64,000 nucleotides of DNA from Methanoculleus oceani (GTDB lineage: Archaea > Halobacteriota > Methanomicrobia > Methanomicrobiales > Methanoculleaceae). Position 1 is the first letter of the stretch. Each line of letters begins with the position of its first letter. Shown piece after piece: positions 53,935 through 61,626 of the stretch. The stretch covers positions 434,001 through 498,000 of the forward strand of contig NZ_QFDM01000002.1 in NCBI RefSeq assembly GCF_023702065.1, in the 5' to 3' direction. Under the pieces are notes generated by a model. That model searched no databases and was not told where the DNA came from. It saw only the letters and a program-made list of their open reading frames with translations. Position numbers and translations under genes: made by a program.

Positions 53935-54300
53935 ATGAAGGCTCCGTCGCCGACCGCATGCCTCTGCTGTGCGTTGATACTTATTCTGTTTACCAGCGGC
54001 TGTATAACCAAAAACCAGGAATACTACGATAACCAGGTTGCAGCGGAGCCGGACAATGCCGAGGCGTGGTGCATCAGGGGAATGTACTACAACAATTACT
54101 ACAACCAGTACGCCGAAGCAATGGAGAGCTGCAATAAGGCGCTTGAACTGGACCCGGAATACGGGCTGGCCTGGTTCCTGAAAGGAGTCATTCTGACGAA
54201 TATGAATATGACCGACGAGGCAAGACTGTGTTTTGAGAACGCGACGAGATACGATCCCGCGCTGGCGAAGAATGTACAGTTCGTTGTCGGCAATATGTGA
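53935..54300 (+). CDS. TPR-repeat lipoprotein
   Basis: 121 residues from ATG 53935. The signal peptide ends in a lipobox (LFTSGC). Two tetratricopeptide units follow: NAEAWCIRGMYYNNYYNQYA and GLAWFLKGVILTNMNMTDEA, each with the A/L/Y/G spacing of TPRs. It should be anchored outside the membrane and bind a protein partner. Confidence 0.78.
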   Translation: MKAPSPTACLCCALILILFTSGCITKNQEYYDNQVAAEPDNAEAWCIRGMYYNNYYNQYAEAMESCNKALELDPEYGLAWFLKGVILTNMNMTDEARLCFENATRYDPALAKNVQFVVGNM

Positions 54301-54365
54301 TGATGCGGATTTTATAATGCATTCCCAAGAGTAATATGGATCTGCCCTGACCGGCGACAATTGCC

Positions 54366-54394
54366 GCCTCCCTACCGTCCCTCACGAGGGAGGC
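54366..54394. terminator. Hairpin after the TPR lipoprotein gene
   Basis: GCCTCCCT (54366-54373) and AGGGAGGC (54387-54394) are exact inverted arms with a 13-base loop, 66 bases after the lipoprotein stop. The rest of 54301-54590 shows no gene I can support. Confidence 0.4.
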
Positions 54395-54590
54395 ATCGCC
54401 GTGCCGGAGGAGAAGACCACCACCCGGGACCTCCTCGTTGCATGAGGGCAGGTACCTCCCATCTCCCGGGTTCTGCCGATGCAAGCGATCGATCTCCTGC
54501 TAACCGTTACTCAGACTCAGAACGCTTCAGAAGCTCACACTATTCCTATGGAAGAACGAGATTTGAAATCCCCGGTGAACCTTTCGCTCA

Positions 54591-54941
54591 TCATTCCTGG
54601 TTTGATGCGTCAAGAGCGAGCAGGATTGCCTGAACCTTCGGTTCGAGAACCGGGATCTCGGTCTCCAGAATAGCCCAGACGATCCTCCAATCTACCTCGA
54701 AATATGCGTGAATCAGTTTATCCCGCGACCCGGCCATCAGCTTCCAGGGAATCTCCGGATGCTGCTCTTTTTGGTGCTCGGAGATGTTCTTCGTGGCCTC
54801 TCCGATGATCTCGATCGCCCGGACGATCGCATGCTGCCGCACCGGGTCACGAAGCAGGTCCTCGTATGTCAGATCTCTACCGATCTCGCGGAGAAGCACG
54901 ATCTCATCAAGGATATGACGGAGGAAGAGTTCATCACGCAT
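54591..54941 (-). CDS. hepT: HepT-like HEPN ribonuclease toxin (DUF86)
   Basis: 116 residues from ATG 54941. RDKLIHAYFEVD (Arg 73, His 78) is the R-x4-6-H RNase motif with the Tyr that becomes AMPylated in HepT. EIIGEATKNIS near residue 45 is typical of DUF86. It overlaps the mntA-like gene by eight bases. HepT cleaves RNA until the MntA nucleotidyltransferase modifies it. Confidence 0.88.
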   Translation of the reverse strand: MRDELFLRHILDEIVLLREIGRDLTYEDLLRDPVRQHAIVRAIEIIGEATKNISEHQKEQHPEIPWKLMAGSRDKLIHAYFEVDWRIVWAILETEIPVLEPKVQAILLALDASNQE

Positions 54942-55254
54942 CACACCAGACAACCTCCTGTTCGACATAGGGCCGCAGGTATCGGCTGAGCCCCTGTTCG
55001 GTGACGAGGTCCACCCGGCGCCCGAAAAGTTCCTCCAGATAAAAGGCAAGTTCCATGAAGTTCCGAAACGTCGTCTGCCCCGGCGCAAACTCGACCAGCA
55101 CATCCACATCGCTGTCAGGCCGCTCCTCTCCCCGGGCTGTAGACCCGAAGATGCCGATCTTCGCGACGCCGAACCGCTCCCGGAGCAGCGGGAGCACTTC
55201 TTCGAGCTTCGCGACGAACTCGTTCTTCTTTTCCCGGCGCACCTGAGCAGCCAT
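54934..55254 (-). CDS. mntA: MntA-like minimal nucleotidyltransferase antitoxin
   Basis: 106 residues. IGIFGSTARGEERPDSDVDV is the GSxARG-(x)n-DxD active site of minimal nucleotidyltransferases (near residues 34-51). As first gene of the pair it should AMPylate and silence the HepT toxin encoded downstream. The Asp residues needed for metal binding are intact, so the antitoxin looks active. Confidence 0.9.
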   Translation of the reverse strand: MAAQVRREKKNEFVAKLEEVLPLLRERFGVAKIGIFGSTARGEERPDSDVDVLVEFAPGQTTFRNFMELAFYLEELFGRRVDLVTEQGLSRYLRPYVEQEVVWCDA

Positions 55255-55414
55255 ATGGGTTCTCTCCTCTTCTTGATCGTAGCTGGGGGTGAGGAGATGA
55301 TGAATGTTGTCGTTCCCGGGAGGGGGCTGCCTTCGGGTCGAAGGTAGACGACCATCCGAACACTTCGGTCAGTGTTATCACCCTGAAGGGAGATGCTGTT
55401 CTATCGATGAGATC

Positions 55415-55678
55415 ATGAGGACGTTCACGGCCGTGCTCTACAGGGAAGAGAACATGTACGTAGCGGAGTGCCCGGAGGTCGGCACCGTCAGCCAGGGCAG
55501 GACGGTGGAGGAGGCGGTGGCCAACCTGAAGGAGGCTACGGAGCTGTACTTAGAGGAAGCCCCACCCCTCCGGCGTGAGGCTCGTGCACCCGTCACCGGA
55601 TGCACAGATTTCCCGCTGGAAGACGGGAGAAGGCCGATCATCACGACGTTCGAGGTGGCCGAGGGTGCCCGGGCATAA
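55415..55678 (+). CDS. hicB: HicB-like antitoxin
   Basis: 87 residues from ATG 55415. TAVLYREENMYVAECPEVGT followed by GRTVEEAVANLKEATELYLE is the partial RNase-H-like HicB fold that binds the HicA toxin. The C-terminal part is short and without an obvious DNA-binding domain. The hicA gene that should pair with it starts within its last codons but is broken. Confidence 0.82.
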   Translation: MRTFTAVLYREENMYVAECPEVGTVSQGRTVEEAVANLKEATELYLEEAPPLRREARAPVTGCTDFPLEDGRRPIITTFEVAEGARA

Positions 55679-55770
55679 ACCCGTCTCGGGCGAGACGGTG
55701 ATCAAGATACTCTTGAAAAGTATGGATTTGCTGTTTTAACAATACCTTGATGCTACACCAACAATGCCAA
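55665..55770 (+). pseudogene. hicA: Truncated, frameshifted hicA remnant
   Basis: A GTG at 55665, overlapping the end of hicB in another frame, begins MPGHKPVSGETVIKILLK, like the usual HicA start (PVVSGKEVIKIL-type). The frame then ends at 55737-55739. A frameshift near 55718 gives KYGFAVL, the next expected HicA segment, after which homology stops. The catalytic His region is missing, so the toxin is dead. Confidence 0.65.
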
Positions 55771-55927
55771 GTATTCCCAATACAATTCCGATGATAACAC
55801 CGCTTCCAATGGCAATTTGACCTACCATCTGACTTACACCTGTTGCCGATAGGAAAATACCGGCAAGAATGAGAACGCCTACTATTCCTGATGCAGAAAA
55901 TCCCATTCCTGCAATTCTTTGAGCCAA
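55736..55927 (-). CDS. Small two-helix membrane protein
   Basis: 63 residues if begun at TTG 55927, which has AAGGAG seven bases upstream; GTG 55957 would add ten residues overlapping the previous gene. Two hydrophobic, Gly-rich segments (SGIVGVLILAGIFLSATG; IAIGSGVIIGIVLGILGIVG) cover nearly the whole protein. AT-rich. It follows the mini-nuclease gene in what looks like one operon. A membrane partner or effector role is inferred from context. Confidence 0.6.
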   Translation of the reverse strand: MAQRIAGMGFSASGIVGVLILAGIFLSATGVSQMVGQIAIGSGVIIGIVLGILGIVGVASRYC

Positions 55928-55940
55928 AGTATCTTCTCCT

Positions 55941-56231
55941 TTAGATCTTTTTTCCACGCTTGAAGAGCTTTACATCCGGGTGATATCGATCCCGGTATTC
56001 AACTGCAGGACCTGTGTAGCCCCCTTTGCTGTCGACTTCAGTGATCCTTTTTTGGTTCACCATTCGCTGTAACTCGGGCTTTGTTACAGGGGAACCCCGA
56101 CACTTGACTTCCCCTCGAGCGGTTCCTCTCTCATAGTCGTGTTTGCCAGGGCCGCCAACATGGCGAGCCCCATGTGCAGCCGATTTCTGTTTTTCGTAGT
56201 CTATGCCACGCTTAGAAGGTGATCGAACCAT
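55941..56231 (-). CDS. Mini PD-(D/E)XK (Mrr/Hjc-like) nuclease candidate
   Basis: 96 residues from ATG 56231. The central part GGPGKHDYERGTARGEVKCR has the spacing of a PD-(D/E)XK nuclease: G-x-G-x-x-D, then E-x-K. It is followed by SKGGYTGPAVEY, which resembles the closing segment of Mrr-type nucleases (TTSGFTKEA-like). RGIDYEKQKSAAHGARHVG could be the N-terminal helix. This assignment is from motif reading only. It is encoded divergently from a CARF-type regulator and upstream of a membrane protein gene. Confidence 0.5.
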   Translation of the reverse strand: MVRSPSKRGIDYEKQKSAAHGARHVGGPGKHDYERGTARGEVKCRGSPVTKPELQRMVNQKRITEVDSKGGYTGPAVEYRDRYHPDVKLFKRGKKI

Positions 56232-56283
56232 TTTCACACCTGATATAATAGAAGGATTCTTATACGCAATATACACATTCTCC

Positions 56284-56317
56284 TTAACGTCGTTAGCATC
56301 GTTAACGTCATTAGCAT
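56284..56317. promoter_or_regulatory. Tandem operator-like repeats between divergent genes
   Basis: TTAACGTCGTTAGCAT (56284-56299) and TTAACGTCATTAGCAT (56302-56317) differ at one base, with an 18-base period; CGTTAACG at 56300-56307 is an exact palindrome. TATA-like sequences lie to the left (GCGTATAAG on the minus strand near 56257-56265, CAATATAC on the plus strand near 56266-56273). The repeats would cover the start site of the regulator gene. Confidence 0.5.
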
Positions 56318-56341
56318 ATCGTGGATTCGTGAGGGGACTGC

Positions 56342-57184
56342 ATGGCGGGGATGGAAAAAATCGTCCATATTATTCCGCTCGGTCATGAGTATGACCGGGC
56401 AGTGAAACCTTTTGAGGATAGTAGCGCAGATCGGGTGTATATCCTCACTCGATGGCACGATCCTTCTGCTGCAATGAAAATGGTTGATGACCAGCGCTAC
56501 TACGCGAGCAAAGTGAAAGAGGCCCTAGAAAAAAGAGAAATTGACGTAAAATGCGAATCGGTAAATTTATTCGACTTCCTTGAAGTAACAAAGAGCATTT
56601 CGAAAATTATTGTTAAGGAAAAGGCCGAAGGGAACAGGATCCGAATGAATATGTCTGCAGCGGGCCGCTTGACTTCCGTAGCTGCAACGCTCGTTGGCAT
56701 GCATCATGATGTGCAGGTTTACTACGTCCATGCTGATAATTACCCTGATGATCCAGATGAACGGCAAAAGCATGGTCTCAGCGTCTGTGATAGTAATAAG
56801 ATCGCTTACTTGACCAACCTGAAATTCGACATGCCGGATCCCATTGGTATGAATATACTGGCTTTTCTTTGTGAAAAAGGAAAAAAGGTCAATACACGGG
56901 AGTTACTGGGCAGATTAAAAGAGTTGCAGGTAGAGGGATTTCAAGAATTGTTTTACGACGATATCGATCTGGTCGATGACGATAAACGTAAGAATAGCCA
57001 ATATGGAGCAATCGTTGAAAAAAGAACTCGTCAAAGTCGTCAGTTAATGAAACTGAATAAAACAATCCTTGAAAAATTAGAGACGCGAGGATATATTAGA
57101 CGCGAAAAGATTGGGAGAAATGTGTATATCTCGATTACTGACACTGGAACATATGTCGCTTATCTAAGTGGATTGGTGGACTGA
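56342..57184 (+). CDS. CARF-like sensor with winged helix (HFX_2341/DUF6293-like regulator)
   Basis: 280 residues. The N-terminal half has the Rossmann-like CARF arrangement: IVHIIPLGHEYDRAV at the start and NRIRMNMSAAGRLTSVAATL near residue 100, equivalent to the N-x-(S/T)-x-G nucleotide-binding loop of Csa3-type proteins. The C-terminal part (GAIVEKRTRQSRQLMKLNKT; LETRGYIRREKIGRNVYI) is a winged helix. I recall the haloarchaeal HFX_2341 (DUF6293) family as having this layout. It probably regulates the divergent nuclease operon and itself, perhaps on binding a nucleotide signal. No CRISPR array or cas gene is in the window. Confidence 0.75.
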   Translation: MAGMEKIVHIIPLGHEYDRAVKPFEDSSADRVYILTRWHDPSAAMKMVDDQRYYASKVKEALEKREIDVKCESVNLFDFLEVTKSISKIIVKEKAEGNRIRMNMSAAGRLTSVAATLVGMHHDVQVYYVHADNYPDDPDERQKHGLSVCDSNKIAYLTNLKFDMPDPIGMNILAFLCEKGKKVNTRELLGRLKELQVEGFQELFYDDIDLVDDDKRKNSQYGAIVEKRTRQSRQLMKLNKTILEKLETRGYIRREKIGRNVYISITDTGTYVAYLSGLVD

Positions 57185-57186
57185 TT

Positions 57187-57473
57187 ATTTTCAAAGTTTA
57201 AATCGCTCATCTGCAGATGATTCAAAAGGCTTCACCACACCCCTTCTTCGTGTTCCAGTCTCACATGAGCCAAGAGGATGTAAGGCTGACGTCCAGCGAG
57301 TCTTCCGGTCGACAAAGGAGCAGATGCAGCTGTCAGATTCAGTCTTCTTTGATCGGTTGTGTACGCTCGACGAGTTGCGGCTAATCGACACGCGGCACCG
57401 CGGCATGAGCGGGGGGAGAGCCCGGTATAATGTGCTGCAGTATGAGGCAGAGATATTGGTGGTGTGTGAATGA
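57187..57473 (+). pseudogene. Possible Cdc6/Orc1 C-terminal winged-helix fragment
   Basis: After the regulator stop an open frame reads KGFTTPLLRVPVSHE, then ADVQRVFRSTKEQMQLSDSV and DRLCTLDELRLIDTRHRGMS, ending GGRARYNVLQYEAEIL. The spacing recalls the C-terminal DNA-binding domain of archaeal Cdc6/Orc1, which ends in a GxxGR-type wing. There is no own start: the only in-frame start, TTG 57168, lies inside the regulator gene. It may be left over from a plasmid or integrated element. Confidence 0.4.
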
Positions 57474-57566
57474 GTTCCTCAATCTCCACAAGTCATGAGG
57501 CTAAGCCACTCAGCTAACTCTAAATTTCATGAAACCAAATAAAATTACGCACAGAAAACTGACGGA

Positions 57567-57579
57567 GTAAATAATTTAC
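57567..57579. promoter_or_regulatory. Palindrome just upstream of the dam-like gene
   Basis: GTAAAT-A-ATTTAC is an exact inverted repeat 11 bases before ATG 57591. AATAAAATTA at 57537-57546 may be the TATA box. The palindrome could be a control site limiting methylase or restriction enzyme expression. Confidence 0.4.
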
Positions 57580-57590
57580 GAGATTTCACC

Positions 57591-58505
57591 ATGATTGAGA
57601 CCAATGCAAGGCCTTTCCTCAAGTGGGCAGGCGGGAAGACCCAATTACTCAACGAATTCGCAAGACGAATTCCAAAGGAACTTAAAAATGGTGAAATATC
57701 CACATTTATAGAACCCTTTGTTGGTGGAGGAGCAGTATTCTTTCATTTTAACAGTGTATTCTCCTTTAAAGAATGCCATATCTTTGATATTAACGAAGAG
57801 CTGATTCTCGCATACAGTGTCGTCAAAAGAAACGTCGAGGATCTCATCGAATATCTCTGTGATCTCACAGAAGAATTCTTATCAAAAGACGATGAAGGGA
57901 GAAAAGAATACTTCTACTCCATCCGCGATGAATTCAATCAGACAAAGTCGAGTATTAACTTTAAAAATTATGGCAAAGCGTGGATTCCAAGAGCAGGTCA
58001 GCTAATTTTTTTGAATAAAACCTGTTTTAATGGCCTATTCAGAGTAAATTCTCAGGGCGAATTCAACGTCCCCTTTGGACAGCATAAAAACCCGAAAATT
58101 GTTTATCCAGATGTGTTGAGAGCAGATGCTCAAATTCTGCAAAACACGAAAATTCACCTCGGTGATTTCGCGAAGTCATCTCAATACATCAACAATAATT
58201 CATTTGTCTATTTTGATCCCCCTTATCGACCTCTAAGTAATACTGCTTCATTTACCCAGTATTCAAAGGATGGATTTGATGACGTGGAGCAGCAACGGCT
58301 CGCAGAATTTTTTGCAAAGTGTGACGCAAAGCGAGCAAAATTGATGCTAAGCAACTCAGATCCTAAAAATATCAATTCTAATGACAATTTCTTTGATACC
58401 CTCTATGGGAAGTTCAACATTCAACGCGTCCCTGCAAGGAGGATGATTAATTCAGACGCGAGTAAGCGGGGAGAAATCAATGAAATTATCGTCACAAACT
58501 ACTAA
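57591..58505 (+). CDS. dam: Dam/DpnM-type DNA adenine-N6 methyltransferase
   Basis: 304 residues, AT-rich. FLKWAGGKTQLL (residues 9-20) and IEPFVGGGAVFFHF form the AdoMet pocket of the D12 class, and VYFDPPYRPLSNTASFTQYS near residue 205 is the catalytic DPPY with the segment typical of GATC methylases. It should protect host DNA from the restriction enzyme encoded nine bases downstream. GATC specificity is suggested by family, not proven. Confidence 0.93.
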   Translation: MIETNARPFLKWAGGKTQLLNEFARRIPKELKNGEISTFIEPFVGGGAVFFHFNSVFSFKECHIFDINEELILAYSVVKRNVEDLIEYLCDLTEEFLSKDDEGRKEYFYSIRDEFNQTKSSINFKNYGKAWIPRAGQLIFLNKTCFNGLFRVNSQGEFNVPFGQHKNPKIVYPDVLRADAQILQNTKIHLGDFAKSSQYINNNSFVYFDPPYRPLSNTASFTQYSKDGFDDVEQQRLAEFFAKCDAKRAKLMLSNSDPKNINSNDNFFDTLYGKFNIQRVPARRMINSDASKRGEINEIIVTNY

Positions 58506-58514
58506 ACTCCGTTT

Positions 58515-59819
58515 ATGACCACAAAGGGCGACGAGGCCTGGAATAAAGTTTTTCAATCCCTGAATCTCCTTAATACAATCGAATCCGAGGGATTCGTCCA
58601 GATTTCAGCAACCACTCTCAAGGAAATCGGGCAGAGGGAACCACGCCTGATGGCGAAGCAAGATACATTAAACTCCCGACCGGAAATTTTCAAACGGCAG
58701 CACCTATCCATCCTTCCAATCAAAAATGGTGAATATATTATTTACCGCGATAACAAAGGGCAATCCTATTTCAAATACGATTCCTCATTTTATGGCATCC
58801 CAATAGAGATTTATGATCCCTGTCCTGATTCTGAAATCCTTGAGAGCCTGAGTATAGGTTCGATCTCAAGCGAGTTTCAGGCCATTGATTATGCAAACCT
58901 TGTCTCATTACTGAAAACATTCACCAACGAATCTCAATTGTATCTCACGATAAGAGGAAAACTTCGTTCTGGAAATTTCAATCTCCACTTACCTGACAAT
59001 GATAAGCAAATTGAAGTTGATGGTGTGCAAATTGAGGTCGATTCCGGATATGAGGGTAACAACGGAATATATCTAATCGAAGCAAAGATAGGAAAACGTG
59101 ATGACTTCCACATTCGACAACTCTATTATCCTTGGAAAGACTGGTCCCAAAAAACAGACAAACCTATTATTCCCATTTTCTTCGTCTATTCAAATGGCAT
59201 ATTTTATCTTACGAAATTCAGATTCGGAAAAGATTTTGGAGATCTTCAGATTCTTGAGTCACGATCCTTCTCGATCGATGAAGATCCCGTGTTATCTGTC
59301 AATTTCGAGGAGTTGATGGATTCCATAGTAGTGGATACATCCGAATCGGAAAGTGTTCCCTTTCCGCAGGCAAATGACCTCGATAAAATAATCGATATCA
59401 TCACATCATTTAGCGAAGATTTGAAAACAAAGGAACAGATATCAGAATACTTCGAGTTTGATGAGCGCCAAGGAGATTATTACGCGAATGCCGCAATATA
59501 TCTTGGTCTCCTTAGCCGAGATACTGACAATTATGGATCCTTTGCATTAACAGATTTAGGAAAGGCCATGAAGCGTTGCTCAAACCGGAGATGCAGAAAC
59601 CGTCAGCTTCTAACTCAATTGTTAAAACGCTCTTCCTTCCGTTCAACAATTCTCTTGGTGAAACGTCTTGGTTTTAATCCAACGAACATCGATTTGGATG
59701 ACGTGGCACGAATAATAAGGGATAATAGTCCAAGATATAATCATACCACGAGCAGAAGAAGAGCCTCTACGGTGAAAAGTTGGATGAAATGGATTTGTGA
59801 AAACATTCGGTTTGAATGA
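58515..59819 (+). CDS. Type II restriction endonuclease (PD-(D/E)XK)
   Basis: 434 residues. VQIEVDSGYEGNNGIYLIEAK near residues 175-195 is a E/D-x(n)-E-A-K nuclease centre, followed by FHIRQLYYPWKDW as seen in a group of REases next to Dam-type methylases. The C-terminal part contains an SNRRCRNRQL segment and a helical end that may bind DNA. Position directly after the methylase, same strand and the same low GC content indicate one transferred restriction-modification unit. The site is presumably that of the methylase. Confidence 0.85.
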   Translation: MTTKGDEAWNKVFQSLNLLNTIESEGFVQISATTLKEIGQREPRLMAKQDTLNSRPEIFKRQHLSILPIKNGEYIIYRDNKGQSYFKYDSSFYGIPIEIYDPCPDSEILESLSIGSISSEFQAIDYANLVSLLKTFTNESQLYLTIRGKLRSGNFNLHLPDNDKQIEVDGVQIEVDSGYEGNNGIYLIEAKIGKRDDFHIRQLYYPWKDWSQKTDKPIIPIFFVYSNGIFYLTKFRFGKDFGDLQILESRSFSIDEDPVLSVNFEELMDSIVVDTSESESVPFPQANDLDKIIDIITSFSEDLKTKEQISEYFEFDERQGDYYANAAIYLGLLSRDTDNYGSFALTDLGKAMKRCSNRRCRNRQLLTQLLKRSSFRSTILLVKRLGFNPTNIDLDDVARIIRDNSPRYNHTTSRRRASTVKSWMKWICENIRFE

Positions 59820-59954
59820 GGAACAAGCCTCGTAATTAATTTACTAAAGATATTTTGTTTTTGAATCAGTGAACTCTACAGATAGACCCTGAGTCCACCA
59901 TCCCGACCTACTAACTCAGAAACTCTCAAAATTCAGAACCAACTCAAAAATCAA

Positions 59955-60064
59955 TGCTGCGGGTGGGATCCGAACCCACGATTTCCAGATGTCCCAGGCT
60001 TGGACGCACCGTTTTCTCGAAAACCCTATGAGTCTGGCGCCCTAACCGACTAGGCCACCGCAGC
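59955..60064 (-). tRNA. Elongator tRNA-Met (CAU) with 36-base intron
   Basis: 110 bases in the genome, 74 in the exons. Acceptor GCTGCGG/CCGCAGC, T arm GTGGG-TTCGGAT-CCCAC, discriminator A. The anticodon stem CCAGA/TCTGG is split: after CTCATA (anticodon CAT) comes a 36-base insert (GGGTTTTCGAGAAAACGG... to ...CCTGGGAC), then A and the second half of the stem. This is the canonical 37/38 intron site, spliced by the archaeal endonuclease at a bulge-helix-bulge. The insert itself contains a TTTTCGAGAAAA hairpin. Confidence 0.93.
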
Positions 60065-60137
60065 ATACAAAGTGCAGTATAACAATGCTGTATTGGCAAA
60101 TAAACCTTATGGCTTAGCGGAAAAATTGGATGGAGGG

Positions 60138-61613
60138 TTACTTCGAGTTTTTCCGGATATAGACGTCGACCGCCGCCGTGATCGCCGCCACGTGCTTTCC
60201 CTGGCGGAGCGAGTCGGCCAGCGTCTGCATACGCGCCTCCTCCTCGTGGAGATAGCGGCGCAGGCTCGTCGCGATGTGCTCCTCCTGCAGGAAGTGCGTG
60301 TGGGTGTCGCCGGCGATGAAGTGGGCGTTGTGCATGATCGCGTAGTGGAGCGGGAGCGTCGTCTTCACGCCCAGGATGACGTACTCGTAGATGGCCCGGC
60401 GCATCCGCTGGATCGCCTCCTCGCGGTTGGAGCCCCAGGCGCAGAGCTTCGAGATCATCGAGTCGTAGTGCGCCGGGATGGTGTAGCCCATGTGGATGCC
60501 GGAGTCGACCCGGATTCCCGGGCCGCCCGGGGAGCGGTAGCGGACGATCTTGCCCGGATCGGCGGCGAAGTTGTTCAGCGGATCCTCCGCGTTGATCCGG
60601 CACTCGATCGCGTGCCCCCGGATTCTGATATCGTCCTGGTCCATCGCGAGGTCCTCGCCGGCCGCGACGGCGATCTGCTGCTTCACGATATCGACCCCCG
60701 TGATGAACTCCGTGATGGTGTGCTCCACCTGCAGCCGGGTGTTCACCTCCATGAAGTAATAGTTGCCGTTCGCGTAGAGGAACTCTACCGTGCCGGCGTT
60801 CTTGTAGTTTGCCGCCTTTGCCGCGGCGACGGCCGACGCCGTCATCTGCTCCCGGAGAGCGGGCGTCATGATCGGGCAGGGCGCCTCCTCGAGGAGCTTC
60901 TGGTGCCGGCGCTGGATGGAGCACTCGCGGTCGTAGAGGTGGACGGTGTGCCCCTTCGCGTCGGCAAGGACCTGGATCTCGATGTGGCGCGGCTTCGTGA
61001 GGTACTTCTCGACGAAGATCGTCGGGTCCCCGAAAGCGGACTGGGCAATCCGCCTGCCCTTGTCGATCGCCTCCTCGAGCTCTCCCTCGTTCTCGGCGAT
61101 ATGCATCCCGATACCGCCGCCGCCCGCGCTCGCCTTCACGATCACCGGGTAGCCGATCTCCGCGGCGACCTTCTTCGCCGCATCGACGCTCGTGACACCC
61201 TCCGGCGTTCCGGGGAGGACCGGGACGCCCGCCTCGCGCATCATCCGCTTCGACCCGATCTTCGAGCCCAGCGCCTCGATCGTCTTCCACGACGGCCCGA
61301 TGAACGTCAGGCCCTCGTCCTCGACCAGTTTCGCGAACCCGGCGTTCTCGGCGAGGAACCCGTAGCCCGGGTGGATCGCCTCGGCCCCGGTCTTCCTCGC
61401 CACATCGCAGATCCGCTCCTTGTTGAGGTAACTCCTGGACGGGTGCGCCTCCCCGACACAGAACGCCTCGTCGGCGTACTTGACGTGGAGCGCGTTGCTG
61501 TCCGGCTCTGAGTAGATCGCGACCGTGTCGATCCCCAGCTCCCGGCAGGCCCGCATGACCCGGATGGCGATCTCGCCACGGTTGGCAATCAGGATCTTGT
61601 CAAAGTATTTCAT
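60138..61613 (-). CDS. pycA: Pyruvate carboxylase subunit A (biotin carboxylase)
   Basis: 491 residues. KILIANRGEIAIRVMRACRE opens it as in all biotin carboxylases. IVKASAGGGGIGMHI is the ATP-grasp glycine loop, RRHQKLLEEAPCP the catalytic-lid region, and MEVNTRLQVEHTITE the metal and bicarbonate site. It carboxylates the biotin on PycB with ATP and bicarbonate, the first half reaction of pyruvate to oxaloacetate, feeding the incomplete TCA pathway of methanogens. It begins 13 bases after pycB. Confidence 0.95.
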   Translation of the reverse strand: MKYFDKILIANRGEIAIRVMRACRELGIDTVAIYSEPDSNALHVKYADEAFCVGEAHPSRSYLNKERICDVARKTGAEAIHPGYGFLAENAGFAKLVEDEGLTFIGPSWKTIEALGSKIGSKRMMREAGVPVLPGTPEGVTSVDAAKKVAAEIGYPVIVKASAGGGGIGMHIAENEGELEEAIDKGRRIAQSAFGDPTIFVEKYLTKPRHIEIQVLADAKGHTVHLYDRECSIQRRHQKLLEEAPCPIMTPALREQMTASAVAAAKAANYKNAGTVEFLYANGNYYFMEVNTRLQVEHTITEFITGVDIVKQQIAVAAGEDLAMDQDDIRIRGHAIECRINAEDPLNNFAADPGKIVRYRSPGGPGIRVDSGIHMGYTIPAHYDSMISKLCAWGSNREEAIQRMRRAIYEYVILGVKTTLPLHYAIMHNAHFIAGDTHTHFLQEEHIATSLRRYLHEEEARMQTLADSLRQGKHVAAITAAVDVYIRKNSK

Positions 61614-61626
61614 CGTCCTGGCAGCC

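Noticed and set aside
54479-54673. A 64-codon + frame before the HepT gene
   Set aside because: It runs over the 3' end of hepT on the opposite strand, has no ribosome site and no similarity I can see.
54591-55355. One 254-codon minus frame covering hepT and part of mntA
   Set aside because: The first 138 codons are the wrong frame of mntA; HEPN similarity begins only at ATG 54941, and mntA in its own frame has a full nucleotidyltransferase motif.
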